A DNA stretch of 64,000 nucleotides from Paenibacillus phoenicis (GCF_034718895.1 NZ_JAYERP010000001.1:124001-188000), one strand, 5' to 3'; positions 8,534 through 18,509 are shown, counted from the stretch's first letter. Made by a program: numbers and translations. Notes: generated by a model from the sequence alone, not told the origin.

Positions 8534-10222
8534 TTGAATTCACGAAAATCTTGGACCCGAAAATGGATGGCCGCTGCACTCGCAGCGTTCATGCTCGCCA
8601 TATCGGCTTGTTCCGGCGGCGGAGGGGGAAGTGAAGGGGCAGCAACGGGCAGCGCGGATGGAGGAAATGCAGGAACAGACGGCGGCGGCGTCGCATCCTT
8701 TAAGCTGTGGCTCGGCTGGACGGCGATGATCAACAACAACAGCATGGTGCAAAATTACTGGCGCGAGCATGAGCCGTTTATCGATCTCCAACTGGAATCC
8801 ACTCAAGGCGATGCCATGACGGCGCTAAATCTGAAGCTGAACACAGGCGGCTTTGAGGATGCAGCGATCTTTGGACGCAGTGACATCGTTGATAACGCCA
8901 TGATTCGCTCCAATACGATTCTGCCGCTGGAGCAATACTTCGATATGCCTGACAAGTACCCGGGGTTGGCTTCCATCCCGAAGGAATATTTAGAGCCCAT
9001 GAAGGATGCGGAAGGCCATATTTGGTCGATTCCAACCTGGTTTGACCAGAATCCGGACGATCCCTGGCCGGGTTGGGCCTCCGGAGGCTGGTTCGTACGT
9101 ACCGACGTCCTGGAGAAGGTCGGAATGACGATGGATGATCTAAAGACGCTGGACGGCGTGGAAAAATACTTAAGGCTGGCCGCTGAGCAAAAAGATGCCA
9201 ACGGCAACAAGCTGATCCCGCTCAGCTTCCTGTCCGAGGCCAGCGACGAGAACGTCATTGTGAGCACTTTCGGCGTGACTACGGCGACGGCCGGCGGTGT
9301 CATCCCCGTAGAGAAGAAGGGTGACGACTACGTCTTCATCTACGACGACCCGCAATATAAGGCGGCTTATCAATGGATGAACAAGATGTACCGCGAGGGC
9401 TTGCTGGATCATGAAGTGATGACCGACAAGAAGGAGCGCTACAAGGAGAAAAACAAAACCGGACGTATTGCGATGAACGCCGGCGGTTTCTTTAATATGG
9501 ACGCTCAGTTGTGGGAAATCCTTGACGGTCCGACGGAGCCGGCCTGGTATTATGAGACGATTCCGTACCCGCAGGTTGAGGGCGTTAGCAAGCCGGGTTA
9601 TAACCAGATCATTAATCCGTACCCGGGAAATGACGTCTACATCAGCAAAAAAACGAAAAACCTGGAGGCGATCCTCAAGTTTTTTGATTACACGCTGCAG
9701 CCGAAGCCGGAACAACAGCAGGTGGTCAACGAAGGTCCGGCCGGCGTGTTCTGGGACTGGGTTGACGGTCCGCTCGGCAAATGGGAATACACGAACGCGG
9801 AATACCAAAAGCTGCACGACTCGGGAGATCAGGCGAAGAAGGTCAGCACCACGCCCGAACTCTATATGACCTCGTCCTACAGCAACGAATGGTACCCGTG
9901 GTGGAACTACAATTTGACCGAGCCGAAAGGCCGGCTCAAAACGATCGATTTCACCGAGAAAATCGGCAAAATGGGCACGATCCGCGTCGCGCAGCCGTAT
10001 GACCGGGTCAAAGCGAAGGCGGGCGGCCTGTGGGAGAAATATTTGCCGGAGCTGGACGCCGTCAAAACGGAATACAAAGCCAAGCTGATCATGGCCAAGG
10101 ACGAAGCGGCCTTCGAGGAGGCCTGGAACGAATTCCAGGCGGCGCTAGAGAAACGCGCCCACTGGAGCGAGCTGAAGACCGAATGGTATGAACAGCTGAA
10201 TGTTGAAATGCAGAACGGGTAA
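8534..10222 (+). CDS. large sugar-binding lipoprotein (LplA type)
   Basis: This is the solute-binding component of the second importer, 562 residues. It starts with TTG, 8 bases after AAGGGGGAAA. The lipoprotein signal ends in the lipobox ISAC, followed by a Gly/Ser/Asp-rich linker and the binding domain beginning SFKLWLGWTAMINN. The length is typical of this subfamily, which binds oligosaccharides. It lies 67 bp after the second permease and is followed by a terminator before the sensor kinase gene. The ligand is inferred to be an alpha-galactoside because of the genes at 13896 and 15982. Confidence 0.92.
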   Translation: MNSRKSWTRKWMAAALAAFMLAISACSGGGGGSEGAATGSADGGNAGTDGGGVASFKLWLGWTAMINNNSMVQNYWREHEPFIDLQLESTQGDAMTALNLKLNTGGFEDAAIFGRSDIVDNAMIRSNTILPLEQYFDMPDKYPGLASIPKEYLEPMKDAEGHIWSIPTWFDQNPDDPWPGWASGGWFVRTDVLEKVGMTMDDLKTLDGVEKYLRLAAEQKDANGNKLIPLSFLSEASDENVIVSTFGVTTATAGGVIPVEKKGDDYVFIYDDPQYKAAYQWMNKMYREGLLDHEVMTDKKERYKEKNKTGRIAMNAGGFFNMDAQLWEILDGPTEPAWYYETIPYPQVEGVSKPGYNQIINPYPGNDVYISKKTKNLEAILKFFDYTLQPKPEQQQVVNEGPAGVFWDWVDGPLGKWEYTNAEYQKLHDSGDQAKKVSTTPELYMTSSYSNEWYPWWNYNLTEPKGRLKTIDFTEKIGKMGTIRVAQPYDRVKAKAGGLWEKYLPELDAVKTEYKAKLIMAKDEAAFEEAWNEFQAALEKRAHWSELKTEWYEQLNVEMQNG

Positions 10223-10240
10223 AGTGGCCCCCTGCGCCAG

Positions 10241-10290
10241 AAACAAGGTTGCCCCGATCGATGGATGGATCGGGGTCAGCCCTGTTTTTG
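10241..10290 (+). terminator. probable intrinsic terminator
   Basis: A long stem forms between AAACA..GG..TG..CCCCGATC and its counterpart GATCGGGG..CA..CC..TGTTT, and a T run follows. Several mismatches interrupt the outer stem. It may reduce read-through from the lipoprotein gene into the sensor kinase gene. Confidence 0.65.
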
Positions 10291-10364
10291 CTTGTGGAAC
10301 GCGATGCGAATCCCGACGTGTGTAAAAGTCCACTCATCATCCGAGGGGAAGGAGTGCAGCTGAC

Positions 10365-12230
10365 GTGAGAGCATGGCTAGAAAACCGTGTGATCCGCTTC
10401 ACCCGGGGGATGAACCTCCGCAGGAAAATTTTTATCATGTACGGCTTGATTTTGCTGGTGCCCAGCCTGATTCTCGGCGGGGTCACGATGGGCATCGTCG
10501 TGCGCAGCTTTCACGAAAATTACGTGGCGACCGTCGACGAATCGATCAAACAAACGGCGATCAACATTGACTATAGCAAGAAAAGCTACGACTTGCTGGC
10601 GATCCGCACGGCGACCGACAGCGAGCTCATTGCCCGGCTGGGGCGGGAATATGCGGATATGACGCAGATCATCGACACCGTCGACTATCTGGATCGCAAT
10701 TTTATGTTGACGAGCAAATATTTGCCTGGGATCGTGGATTTTCGCATCTATCATACCAACTCGACTTTGGTGGAGGACGGTCGGCTCTTGTGGCGGCCGC
10801 AGCAGCGGCTTCTGTCCGGTTTGGACGAACGAAGCTGGTACGAGAAGACGATGGCCTCCTCTACGCTGCTGCTCTGGAGCACGGCACCGGACGCACCGGG
10901 CCGGATCGTGCTGACGAGCAAAATTTTGAACAGCGCCGGGGAGCCGCTGGGCATGGTCTATATTTTGCTGGACTACAACGTCGTGTTTGGCAATTTGCTG
11001 AAACATCCTTTTGCCGATGGCGGCAGCTTGTACATCGTGGATGAGGAAAAGCGTATCTTAGCCACAACCAAACAGGATAAGATCGGCCTTCGCATTCTGG
11101 CGGAAGGCTGGCTGGAGGAGGGCGGAACGGATGACAGAAAGAGCGAAGGGGCAGGTAAACAAGCAGACGGAGGCGCCGCCGTTTATGACCTGACCGGGAC
11201 CAAGCAGCTCGTGACGCTGGAGCCGCTGACCTCCGGGTGGTATGTCGTCGCTCTAACGCAGATGAAGTATATGGACGGACGGAGCATCACGTTGCTGGCG
11301 CTGATCGCCGGGACGGCCGTTTTGCTGCTGGCGTTGTCGATGTTTCTGATCACGACGATTATGAATAACGTCGTTCGGCGCATCCGGCGGCTGGGGCATC
11401 GCATGTTCGACCTGTCGCGCGGCGAATTTGACGTGACGATCCGCAACAAAGTACAGGATGAACTCGGCGATCTGGAGCTGATGTTTAACTCCATGTCGGA
11501 GCGGCTTGGCCATCTGGTGGAAGACATCCGAACAACAAGCCTGCAGGAACGAGAGCAAGCCTTTAAGGCGATGCAGGCGCAGATCAATCCGCACTTTATT
11601 TACAATTCCTTAAGCCTGCTGCGTTGGCGTGCGCTGGATGTGCAAGATGACGAGCAGGTCCGGATTATCGATGCATTGACCACCTTTTATAGGCAAACGT
11701 TAAACAACCAGGTTGCCGTCATTCCCATCCGTGAGGAATTAGAGCATGTAAAGGCGTATCTGGAGGTGCAGCAGCTGCGGTATCCAGGGCGGGTCCGGAT
11801 CGAATGGGATATCGACGAGCAGGCTGGCTCCTTGTATACGTTAAAAACCTTGCTCCAGCCGATCGTGGAGAACTGTTACGCGCATGGGGCGATCACAAGG
11901 CAACAGGACGCTGTCATTCGGATCAGCGTAAAGCGCGAGGTTGGCTGTATGGTGATGACCGTGTTCGATAACGGCCAGGGGATTGCCCCGGAGCGGCTGG
12001 CTGCGCTGGAGGCAGGAACTTACCTTGGCAGCGGTAACGGGTTCGGGACGGCGAACATCCGGGAGCGGCTGGCATTATATTTTGGAGAGGCAGCGGCATT
12101 TAAGCTGGAGAGCGAAGCGGGAGCCTGGACGCGGGCGACGATCCGATTTCCGGCCTGTACCGAGCCGCCGATCCTCCGGAAGAAGGGGTGGATAGGAGAT
12201 GGATTTGCTGAAGGTTCTGATCGTGGATGA
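10365..12230 (+). CDS. YesM-type sensor histidine kinase
   Basis: This 621-residue membrane sensor starts with GTG after GGAAGGAG. A first membrane segment (residues about 22-45) and a second one near residue 310 enclose the external sensor domain. A HAMP region follows, then the histidine kinase motif INPHFIYNSL with His410, and the ATPase domain with DNGQGI. Its 3' end overlaps the next gene by 32 bp, so kinase and regulator are translationally coupled. The order kinase-regulator is the reverse of that in the first system. It probably senses the sugar bound by the upstream lipoprotein. Confidence 0.93.
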   Translation: MRAWLENRVIRFTRGMNLRRKIFIMYGLILLVPSLILGGVTMGIVVRSFHENYVATVDESIKQTAINIDYSKKSYDLLAIRTATDSELIARLGREYADMTQIIDTVDYLDRNFMLTSKYLPGIVDFRIYHTNSTLVEDGRLLWRPQQRLLSGLDERSWYEKTMASSTLLLWSTAPDAPGRIVLTSKILNSAGEPLGMVYILLDYNVVFGNLLKHPFADGGSLYIVDEEKRILATTKQDKIGLRILAEGWLEEGGTDDRKSEGAGKQADGGAAVYDLTGTKQLVTLEPLTSGWYVVALTQMKYMDGRSITLLALIAGTAVLLLALSMFLITTIMNNVVRRIRRLGHRMFDLSRGEFDVTIRNKVQDELGDLELMFNSMSERLGHLVEDIRTTSLQEREQAFKAMQAQINPHFIYNSLSLLRWRALDVQDDEQVRIIDALTTFYRQTLNNQVAVIPIREELEHVKAYLEVQQLRYPGRVRIEWDIDEQAGSLYTLKTLLQPIVENCYAHGAITRQQDAVIRISVKREVGCMVMTVFDNGQGIAPERLAALEAGTYLGSGNGFGTANIRERLALYFGEAAAFKLESEAGAWTRATIRFPACTEPPILRKKGWIGDGFAEGSDRG

Positions 12231-13791
12231 CGAGCCCTCCAACATTCAGGGCTTGGTGCGTTACATCCGGTGGCGGGAGCTGGGGTATGAGGAGCCGAAG
12301 ACAGGAGAGTCGGGCGAAGAGGCGTTAGAAGCGATTAGGCAAACGCCCTTCGATGTATTGATCTCCGACGTGGCCATGCCTGGTATGAACGGCATCGAGC
12401 TGGTCGCCCGGACGAAGGAACTGCTTCCTCAGCTTCAAGTGCTGATGATCAGCGGGTACAACGAATTTGAATTCGTGCAGGATGCCATCCATGTCGGCGC
12501 GCAAGGGTACGTGCTGAAGCCGCTGAAGCTGGAGGAGGTATCCAGTCGCTTGACGGCAATGCGGGAAACGGTGGAGAACATGCGCAGGCTGGCCGAGCAA
12601 ACCGAAGATTTGAAGCGAAAAGTGTCCGGCAGCCAGCGTCTGATCCAGGAACGGGTTCTCAGTGATCTGCTCGCCGGACTTGTTCCCGGGGAGGATAGGC
12701 AAGCCTCTTGGGACGGCTTGATGAAGCTGCCAGTAGGGGTTCGCGAACTCAACCTGTTCCTGTTCAGCCTGGATCACTTCTTGTCCCTGAAGCAACGGGC
12801 CGAAGAACGCGTGGTGCTGTCGGCCGCATTACGCCAGACGGTTGATGTGGCCTTGTCCGCGTTCAATTCGGTTTGGCTGGCGCAAACGTCCCCCGATGAA
12901 ATGGTCGCCTTGCAAATGAACCCGACGGTGGAGGACAAAGCGCGGATGGAGAAGCAATTGAGGTTCGTTCAGGTGATTCTGCAGGAGCAGCATCACTCCA
13001 CCGTAACGATTGGCTGCAGTCCAGCGGCAAGCACCTGGGAGGAGCTCCCCGATCTGTACAAGGAGATGAAGTTCCGCATCGCCCAGGCCCGCTTGATTGC
13101 AGATGGGCAAATTGTGCGGGGAGAGACGCCGGATGCCGGCGCGTTTGACGATTACCGTCTGCGGGAGCAATGGATGCCGGAGCTGATCCGGAAAATGGAG
13201 GAGGGAGATGCTGCTGCGGTCCGGGACACGATGAACCGGGTGGTGGATCTCCTGTCGGGGCAGCCTTCTTTTTCCTATGTGCAGGCCGTTGGCATGAGCT
13301 TTCTCAGCGAGTTGATCCGCACGCTTCGGCGGGGGAGCGAGGCAGACCGGGAAACGAATATCGTGCTTTGGCGTCGGATGCTGGATTGCAGCAGCACAGA
13401 GCAAATCATCGAATTCCTGATGGAATGCGTGGATCGGTACATGGCGGTGGAAGCGCGGGAACGGATGAATCAACAGCGCCTTTTGATCCGGAAGGTAGCC
13501 GCGTTCATAGACGAACGAGTGCGGGACAATTGGACGGTGAAGCAGCTTGGGGAGCAGTTTAATTTGAACGCCAGCTATTTGAGCGTGCTGTTTAAGAAAG
13601 AAATGGGCAAAACGATTTCCGAATACGTTCAAGAAACCCGCATCCGGCAGGCCAAGGAACTGCTGAGCGACCCGAACGTTAAAGTTTACGAGGTGGCGGA
13701 TCGCGTAGGGATCCAGACTTCCGCTTATTTTACCTATCTGTTCAAGAAGCTGGTAGGCTGCACCCCTCAGGAGTTCCGAGATTATCGATAA
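12199..13791 (+). CDS. YesN-type response regulator with AraC DNA-binding domain
   Basis: This 530-residue regulator has a receiver domain with VDDE, the phosphorylated Asp57 in ISDVAMPG and the Lys of VLKPLK. A middle region of about 300 residues of unknown function follows, then a C-terminal AraC double helix-turn-helix (QLGEQFNLNASYLSVLFKKE and the second motif ending QEFRDYR). The ATG lies inside the end of the kinase gene and follows GATAGGAG. Likely targets are the transporter at 6673 and the galactosidases at 13896, which share a CTTATAATG promoter element. Confidence 0.93.
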   Translation: MDLLKVLIVDDEPSNIQGLVRYIRWRELGYEEPKTGESGEEALEAIRQTPFDVLISDVAMPGMNGIELVARTKELLPQLQVLMISGYNEFEFVQDAIHVGAQGYVLKPLKLEEVSSRLTAMRETVENMRRLAEQTEDLKRKVSGSQRLIQERVLSDLLAGLVPGEDRQASWDGLMKLPVGVRELNLFLFSLDHFLSLKQRAEERVVLSAALRQTVDVALSAFNSVWLAQTSPDEMVALQMNPTVEDKARMEKQLRFVQVILQEQHHSTVTIGCSPAASTWEELPDLYKEMKFRIAQARLIADGQIVRGETPDAGAFDDYRLREQWMPELIRKMEEGDAAAVRDTMNRVVDLLSGQPSFSYVQAVGMSFLSELIRTLRRGSEADRETNIVLWRRMLDCSSTEQIIEFLMECVDRYMAVEARERMNQQRLLIRKVAAFIDERVRDNWTVKQLGEQFNLNASYLSVLFKKEMGKTISEYVQETRIRQAKELLSDPNVKVYEVADRVGIQTSAYFTYLFKKLVGCTPQEFRDYR

Positions 13792-13856
13792 TCAAAAAAG
13801 GCATATCCCGTTATCAATCGGAACATCGTTGCATAGAACCCCGCAAGGTTCGACCT

Positions 13857-13862
13857 TATAAT
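13857..13862 (+). promoter_or_regulatory. -10 box of the galactosidase operon
   Basis: TATAAT at 13857-13862 lies 34 bases before the start of the first glycosidase gene. No convincing -35 is seen at the usual distance, which would suit a promoter dependent on an AraC-type activator. Confidence 0.4.
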
Positions 13863-13895
13863 GGGGGCGAATAAGCGGAGAAGGGGTGGAGTTGA

Positions 13896-15974
13896 ATGAC
13901 CATAAACGGACCTATCACGGAAAAAGTTCGCTTCTGGGCGGAATCAGATACGCATAGGCATTTGGATAACGGGCTTGGCCGCTTAAGCTTTGATCTGGCC
14001 GGCGGCACCTTTGCCTGGACCTGCCGCGAAGCGCTGGTTTGGCAAGAGATTCGCAGCGCGTATCGGTGGCAGGGGAGGGAATACCATACCGGTCAGTATG
14101 AACGCCATGAAGTGATCGGGGAGCCGAAGGAGCTGAACGATGCTTTTGGGTATGGCCTGCAGGTGGGGATTCGTCATGAAAAACCGGGGTTACCGAAGTT
14201 GGAGCAGTATTTTTACCTTTATGAGCAGCAGCCTTTCTTCTTGATTCGGGTCGTTGTGGCAGGGGAGGCGGGGCTGAAGCTAAACCGCATTGCGGTGCTG
14301 CAGTCCGCCAAGCTGGATTTCGAAAAAGCCGATGGCAACGGGGAGGACCAACTGCATGCCCTGCGCATCCCATACGACAACGATAAATGGGTGCGTTACA
14401 TCGCGAAGCCGCTGCCTTGGGAGACGGAAAGCTATGAAGCGGCAGCGTTGTTTTATCCGGGCAGCCGGCGGGGCTTCGTTACAGGCTCGGTGTCCCATGA
14501 TGTTTGGAAAACGGGCATCCGCATCCGAAGCGAACGGGCTGGTAAGCTGGACGAGTTCGAGCTGTATGCCGGGGCAGCGGGCGAGATGACGCGGGATACG
14601 CAGCCGCACGGGTATGTGCACGGGCCGCGGGTCGAATCCCCGCTGGTGTTTGCGGGATACTACGACGATTACCGCGAGGGGCTGGAGGCATATGGCCGTG
14701 CTAACGCGGCGGTGGAGCCGCCGCTGAAGTGGGAAGGCGGCGTGCCGTTTGGCTGGAACAGCTGGTCGGCGGCGATGAGTACGCTGGATTACGAGTTGTA
14801 TACGTCAACTAGTGATTTTCTGAAACGCGAGGTGCAGCCGCTGGGCTTTGAGAGCGGGGAGACGCTCTATATCAACTTCGACGCCTTCTGGGACCGGCTG
14901 ACGGCGGAAGAGATGGCGGATGCGCTGCGCCGGGTGCGGGAGAACGGGCACAAGCCGGGCACGTATTGGACGCCGTTTGCGTTCTGGGGCAGTCCGGAGC
15001 AATTCAGCCGGGAAGTGGAGGGCACAAACGGCAAGTATACGTACGGCGAGATCCTGCTTCGCGATGCAGAAGGGGAGATCGTAGCCGACATTGCCGGCGG
15101 TTTGGCGATTGATCCAACGCATCCGGGGGCGCTGCAGCGGATCGATTGGTTTACGGAGAAGATCATTCGCGAAGGCTTCGAATACGTGAAGCTCGACTTC
15201 ATGGCGCACGGGGCGCTGGAAGGGAAGCATTATGACCCTTCGATCACAACCGGCATCGCTGCTTACCGCCACGGCTTATCTTATCTGGCGTCGAAGCTGT
15301 CGCCGGAGGCGGTCGGACGGCCGTTTTTTATCAATCTGTCAATTGCACCGCTGTTTCCGTACGCTTTTGCCCATAGCCGCCGCATTTCCTGCGATGTATT
15401 TGGGCAGATCGGGGATACGGAATATTTGCTGAATTCATTGACTTATGGCTGGTGGATGAATGACCGCTTGTACCGATTTAACGACCCGGACCATACGGTA
15501 CTGTACAAAAGCTTCAATCAGGAAGAGACAGCCTGGCACGAAGGGCGCAGCCGGCTGACGGCGTCGGTCATCGCCGGAACGCTGCTGCTGCTTGGCGACG
15601 ACTTCCGCAAGGAAGGAGCGGCAGAACGCGCCAAAGCATGGCTTGGCAACCGCGCGGTGATGGACGTCGCTCGTTTGGGGCAAACCTTCCGCCCGTTGGA
15701 GTGGGGCTTTGGTGATCGGGCAGCCGATGTATTCGTGCTGGAAGCTCTCGCTTCAGAGACAACCGGCGGCAATGCGCTGTATGTGGCGGTGTTTAACTTC
15801 GACGGGACGAGGGGAGCCCGAAAGACGGTATCTCTGGCATGTGCGGGTCTCGATCCGAAGGTGCTGTACAAGGTTGATGATTTGTGGGAAGGCACGGAGC
15901 ATGAAACCGCAGGTGAGTTGGTCGTTGACCTGAAACCGGCGGAAGCGAAACTATTTAAACTCAGCGGACGGTGA
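13896..15974 (+). CDS. GH36/GH27-type alpha-galactosidase-like glycoside hydrolase
   Basis: This 692-residue protein has an N-terminal beta-rich region and a catalytic barrel that starts at FGWNSWSA, a motif of clan GH-D alpha-galactosidases. Likely catalytic residues are the nucleophile Asp434 in EYVKLDF and the acid/base Asp500 in ISCDVFG. It lacks a signal peptide, so it should act on imported sugar in the cytoplasm. It is diverged from standard GH36 enzymes such as its neighbour at 15982, so the exact substrate (alpha-galactoside or another alpha-linked sugar) is open. An 8-bp gap separates it from the next gene, which implies co-transcription. A GGAG-type site precedes the ATG. Confidence 0.8.
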   Translation: MTINGPITEKVRFWAESDTHRHLDNGLGRLSFDLAGGTFAWTCREALVWQEIRSAYRWQGREYHTGQYERHEVIGEPKELNDAFGYGLQVGIRHEKPGLPKLEQYFYLYEQQPFFLIRVVVAGEAGLKLNRIAVLQSAKLDFEKADGNGEDQLHALRIPYDNDKWVRYIAKPLPWETESYEAAALFYPGSRRGFVTGSVSHDVWKTGIRIRSERAGKLDEFELYAGAAGEMTRDTQPHGYVHGPRVESPLVFAGYYDDYREGLEAYGRANAAVEPPLKWEGGVPFGWNSWSAAMSTLDYELYTSTSDFLKREVQPLGFESGETLYINFDAFWDRLTAEEMADALRRVRENGHKPGTYWTPFAFWGSPEQFSREVEGTNGKYTYGEILLRDAEGEIVADIAGGLAIDPTHPGALQRIDWFTEKIIREGFEYVKLDFMAHGALEGKHYDPSITTGIAAYRHGLSYLASKLSPEAVGRPFFINLSIAPLFPYAFAHSRRISCDVFGQIGDTEYLLNSLTYGWWMNDRLYRFNDPDHTVLYKSFNQEETAWHEGRSRLTASVIAGTLLLLGDDFRKEGAAERAKAWLGNRAVMDVARLGQTFRPLEWGFGDRAADVFVLEALASETTGGNALYVAVFNFDGTRGARKTVSLACAGLDPKVLYKVDDLWEGTEHETAGELVVDLKPAEAKLFKLSGR

Positions 15975-15981
15975 TCTGAAC

Positions 15982-18090
15982 ATGGCAATTTGGGTGGATG
16001 AACAAAATCGATTATTTGCGTTGCAAACCAACGGCAGCTCCTACGTGTTTGGCCTGAATGAGAAGGGCCGGCTACAGCATTTGTATTGGGGAGCGCCGAT
16101 CGATCCGGCAGAGGCATTGCCGCTGCTGGGGACGCGGGGGCATAGCTCCTTCGACGCGGAGATCGAACGGGAAGCGGAGGAGTACAGCTTCTGGGGCGGT
16201 GTCGGGTATGTTGAGCCGTCGCTGAAAGTGACTTGGCCGGATGGGGTGCGTGATTTTTGCCCGAAATATATCGGGTGCCGGGTCGATCAGCAAAATGGGA
16301 AAGATACGCTAACGCTGACGTTTCAAGATGAGGTGTATCCGTTTGAGGTTCGCTTGAGCTATGCGGCTATTGCCGAGCACGACGTGCTGGAGCGGTCCGC
16401 CAGCTTCGTGAATTTGGGAAGCGAGCCGGTGCTCCTGGAGACGACACAATCGGCTGCCTGGACGATGCCGGCGCTGCGGAACTATCGGTTTACGCATGTC
16501 ACCGGGAAGTGGGCGGGTGAGTTCCAGCTGCGACGTACTTTCTTATCCGAAGGCAAAAAGGTCCTGGAATCGCGGCGCGGCTTCACCGACGGCCATGCCA
16601 ATCCGTGGTTTGCCGTCGATGACGGGACGGCGGCGGAGGACCGCGGCGACGTCTGGTTCGGGGCGCTGGCGTGGAGCGGTAACTGGAAGATCGTCGCCGA
16701 ACAAACCGCGTTTGGTCACGTTCGCGTCACTGGCGGCATCCACGACTTCGATAGCACGTGGCTGCTTGGCCCCGGCGAGACGTTTGCCGCGCCGATGTTT
16801 GTCGGCGGTTATAGCGCCGCCGGGTTCGGCGGGATGAGCCGGAAGCTGCATCGCTATCAGCACGATTACGTGCTGCCGAGCCGGGAGCCGCGCAAGGTGC
16901 TGTACAACTCCTGGGAAGCGACGTATTTCGATGTGAACGCCCAGGATCAAATGGCGTTAGCGGAGCGTGCGGCCAAGCTCGGCGTTGAGCTGTTCGTCGT
17001 TGACGACGGCTGGTTTGGGGCGCGCAATCACGATCGGGCCGGGTTGGGCGACTGGGTCGTCAACCGGGAAAAGTTCCCGAACGGGCTTGGCGAGCTGATC
17101 GATCGGGTGCAGGAGCTTGGCATGGAGTTCGGAATCTGGGTGGAGCCCGAGGCGGTGAACCCGGACAGCGACCTGTACCGGAGTCATCCGGATTGGGTGT
17201 ACCATTTCCCGACGCGGGGACGGACGGAGCTGCGCAACCAGCTGCTCTTAAACATCTCCAAGCCGGAGGTCAAAAACTACATCCTGGAGTTCATGACCGA
17301 TCTGCTTAGCCAGCATCAAATCAAGTTCATTAAATGGGACATGAACCGGACGGTGACGGAGCCGGGGATGAAGGATCATCCGCTGAACCGCCAGAAGGAG
17401 ATTTGGATTCGGCACGTGCAAAGCCTGTATGAGATCTGGGCCGAGCTGCGCCGGCGTTTCCCGCACGTGGAATTTGAGACTTGTGCGGGCGGGGGATCGC
17501 GCATCGACCTCGGCATTTTCCGCTATGCCGACCAGGCTTGGCCCAGCGATAATACCGATGCCTTCGACCGGCTGAGCATTCAGGAGGGCTTCTCCTATGT
17601 GTATGCGCCGAAGATGATGACCTGCTGGGTGACGGAGTCCCCTACCGGGATGAACCGCCGCGTCCTGTCGCTGCCGTACCGGTTCCACAGTGCGATGATG
17701 GGGACGCTGGGCATCGGTGCGAACCTGAACCATTGGAGCGACGCGGAGCTTGAGGAGGCCGCCGGGTTCGTCCGGCAATACAAAGCGATCCGTCCGCTGG
17801 TGCAGTTCGGCGATCAGTACCGGCTGGATGCGCTGAGCCACCTGGGCGTGACGGCGGTCCAATACGTGGATAAGGCCCGCGGGGACAGCGTGCTGCTGGC
17901 GTTCCTGCATTCGCAGCGGCTGGGCGATCGCCTGCCTCGCTTGCGCCTGCAAGGCCTCGCGCCGGACAAAGCCTACGCGATCGAAGGGCTGCCCGGCACC
18001 TGGAGCGGCCGCAGCCTGATGCAAATCGGCATCGAGCTCCCGCTGCGCGGCGACTTCGACAGCGTGCTGTACCGGATTCGCGAAGCGTAG
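15982..18090 (+). CDS. alpha-galactosidase, GH36
   Basis: This 702-residue cytoplasmic enzyme removes terminal alpha-1,6-galactose from melibiose or raffinose-type sugars. It has the full GH36 layout: N-terminal beta-supersandwich, a central barrel with VDDGWFG, the nucleophile Asp453 in FIKWDMNR, the CAGGGSRIDLG loop, the acid/base Asp523 in PSDNTDAFDR, and a C-terminal beta domain. Length matches the family. It is the last gene of the second sugar system and has a hairpin after it. The two adjacent galactosidase-like enzymes with different folding details may split work on distinct linkages. Confidence 0.93.
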   Translation: MAIWVDEQNRLFALQTNGSSYVFGLNEKGRLQHLYWGAPIDPAEALPLLGTRGHSSFDAEIEREAEEYSFWGGVGYVEPSLKVTWPDGVRDFCPKYIGCRVDQQNGKDTLTLTFQDEVYPFEVRLSYAAIAEHDVLERSASFVNLGSEPVLLETTQSAAWTMPALRNYRFTHVTGKWAGEFQLRRTFLSEGKKVLESRRGFTDGHANPWFAVDDGTAAEDRGDVWFGALAWSGNWKIVAEQTAFGHVRVTGGIHDFDSTWLLGPGETFAAPMFVGGYSAAGFGGMSRKLHRYQHDYVLPSREPRKVLYNSWEATYFDVNAQDQMALAERAAKLGVELFVVDDGWFGARNHDRAGLGDWVVNREKFPNGLGELIDRVQELGMEFGIWVEPEAVNPDSDLYRSHPDWVYHFPTRGRTELRNQLLLNISKPEVKNYILEFMTDLLSQHQIKFIKWDMNRTVTEPGMKDHPLNRQKEIWIRHVQSLYEIWAELRRRFPHVEFETCAGGGSRIDLGIFRYADQAWPSDNTDAFDRLSIQEGFSYVYAPKMMTCWVTESPTGMNRRVLSLPYRFHSAMMGTLGIGANLNHWSDAELEEAAGFVRQYKAIRPLVQFGDQYRLDALSHLGVTAVQYVDKARGDSVLLAFLHSQRLGDRLPRLRLQGLAPDKAYAIEGLPGTWSGRSLMQIGIELPLRGDFDSVLYRIREA

Positions 18091-18101
18091 TGCGCGACCG
18101 A

Positions 18102-18133
18102 AACCCCAGCCGATAGAGGTTGGGGGTTCTTTA
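18102..18133 (+). terminator. probable terminator after the galactosidase operon
   Basis: AACCCCAGCC at 18102-18111 pairs with GGTTGGGGGTT at 18118-18128 with one bulge. A short T-rich stretch follows, so termination may be incomplete. Confidence 0.6.
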
Positions 18134-18145
18134 CGTTGCCTGTTT

Positions 18146-18345
18146 AGCGGTAAAAATGTCCCTTATTTTCCACTCTACCTTGGAAATCGAGGAAATAAGG
18201 GACTTTTATGGTGCTATTTTGCAGAGAGAGCGACGAAATGGCGGAATTTCGACCAGCATCCGGAGAATAACGCCCTTTTTGGTCGTTATTTTCTGATATC
18301 TAGCCGATGAAGCCGCAATAACGGTAAAAAGTTCCGCTATTCCCG
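18146..18345. repeat. intergenic repeat-palindrome cluster
   Basis: This gene-free stretch holds related palindromic units. GTCCCTTATTTTCC at 18158 pairs with GGAAATAAGGGAC at 18191-18203. A second unit with AATAACG (18266) and CGTTATT (18284) follows. The string GCGGTAAAAATGTCCCTTATT at 18148 recurs as ACGGTAAAAAGTTCCGCTATT at 18321. The pattern resembles REP-like intergenic elements. I see no coding sequence between 18091 and 18509. Confidence 0.5.
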
Positions 18346-18509
18346 CTGAAAGGAAAATTTTTCTTGCCATACTCCCCAATTTAAGCCGGTGTTCGAAGAG
18401 GTGATCCGCAGCTTCTCGGCTTCATAAACTGATGTGGTTGTTCTTTTGAAGCACGATAAGCTATTTTAGAGGTAACTTATCAGATGAATCGGTGAACAAG
18501 GAGGGATGG

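Noticed and set aside
17248..18024. 258-residue ORF on the minus strand
   Set aside because: Shadow of the GH36 gene, whose frame carries the catalytic motifs.
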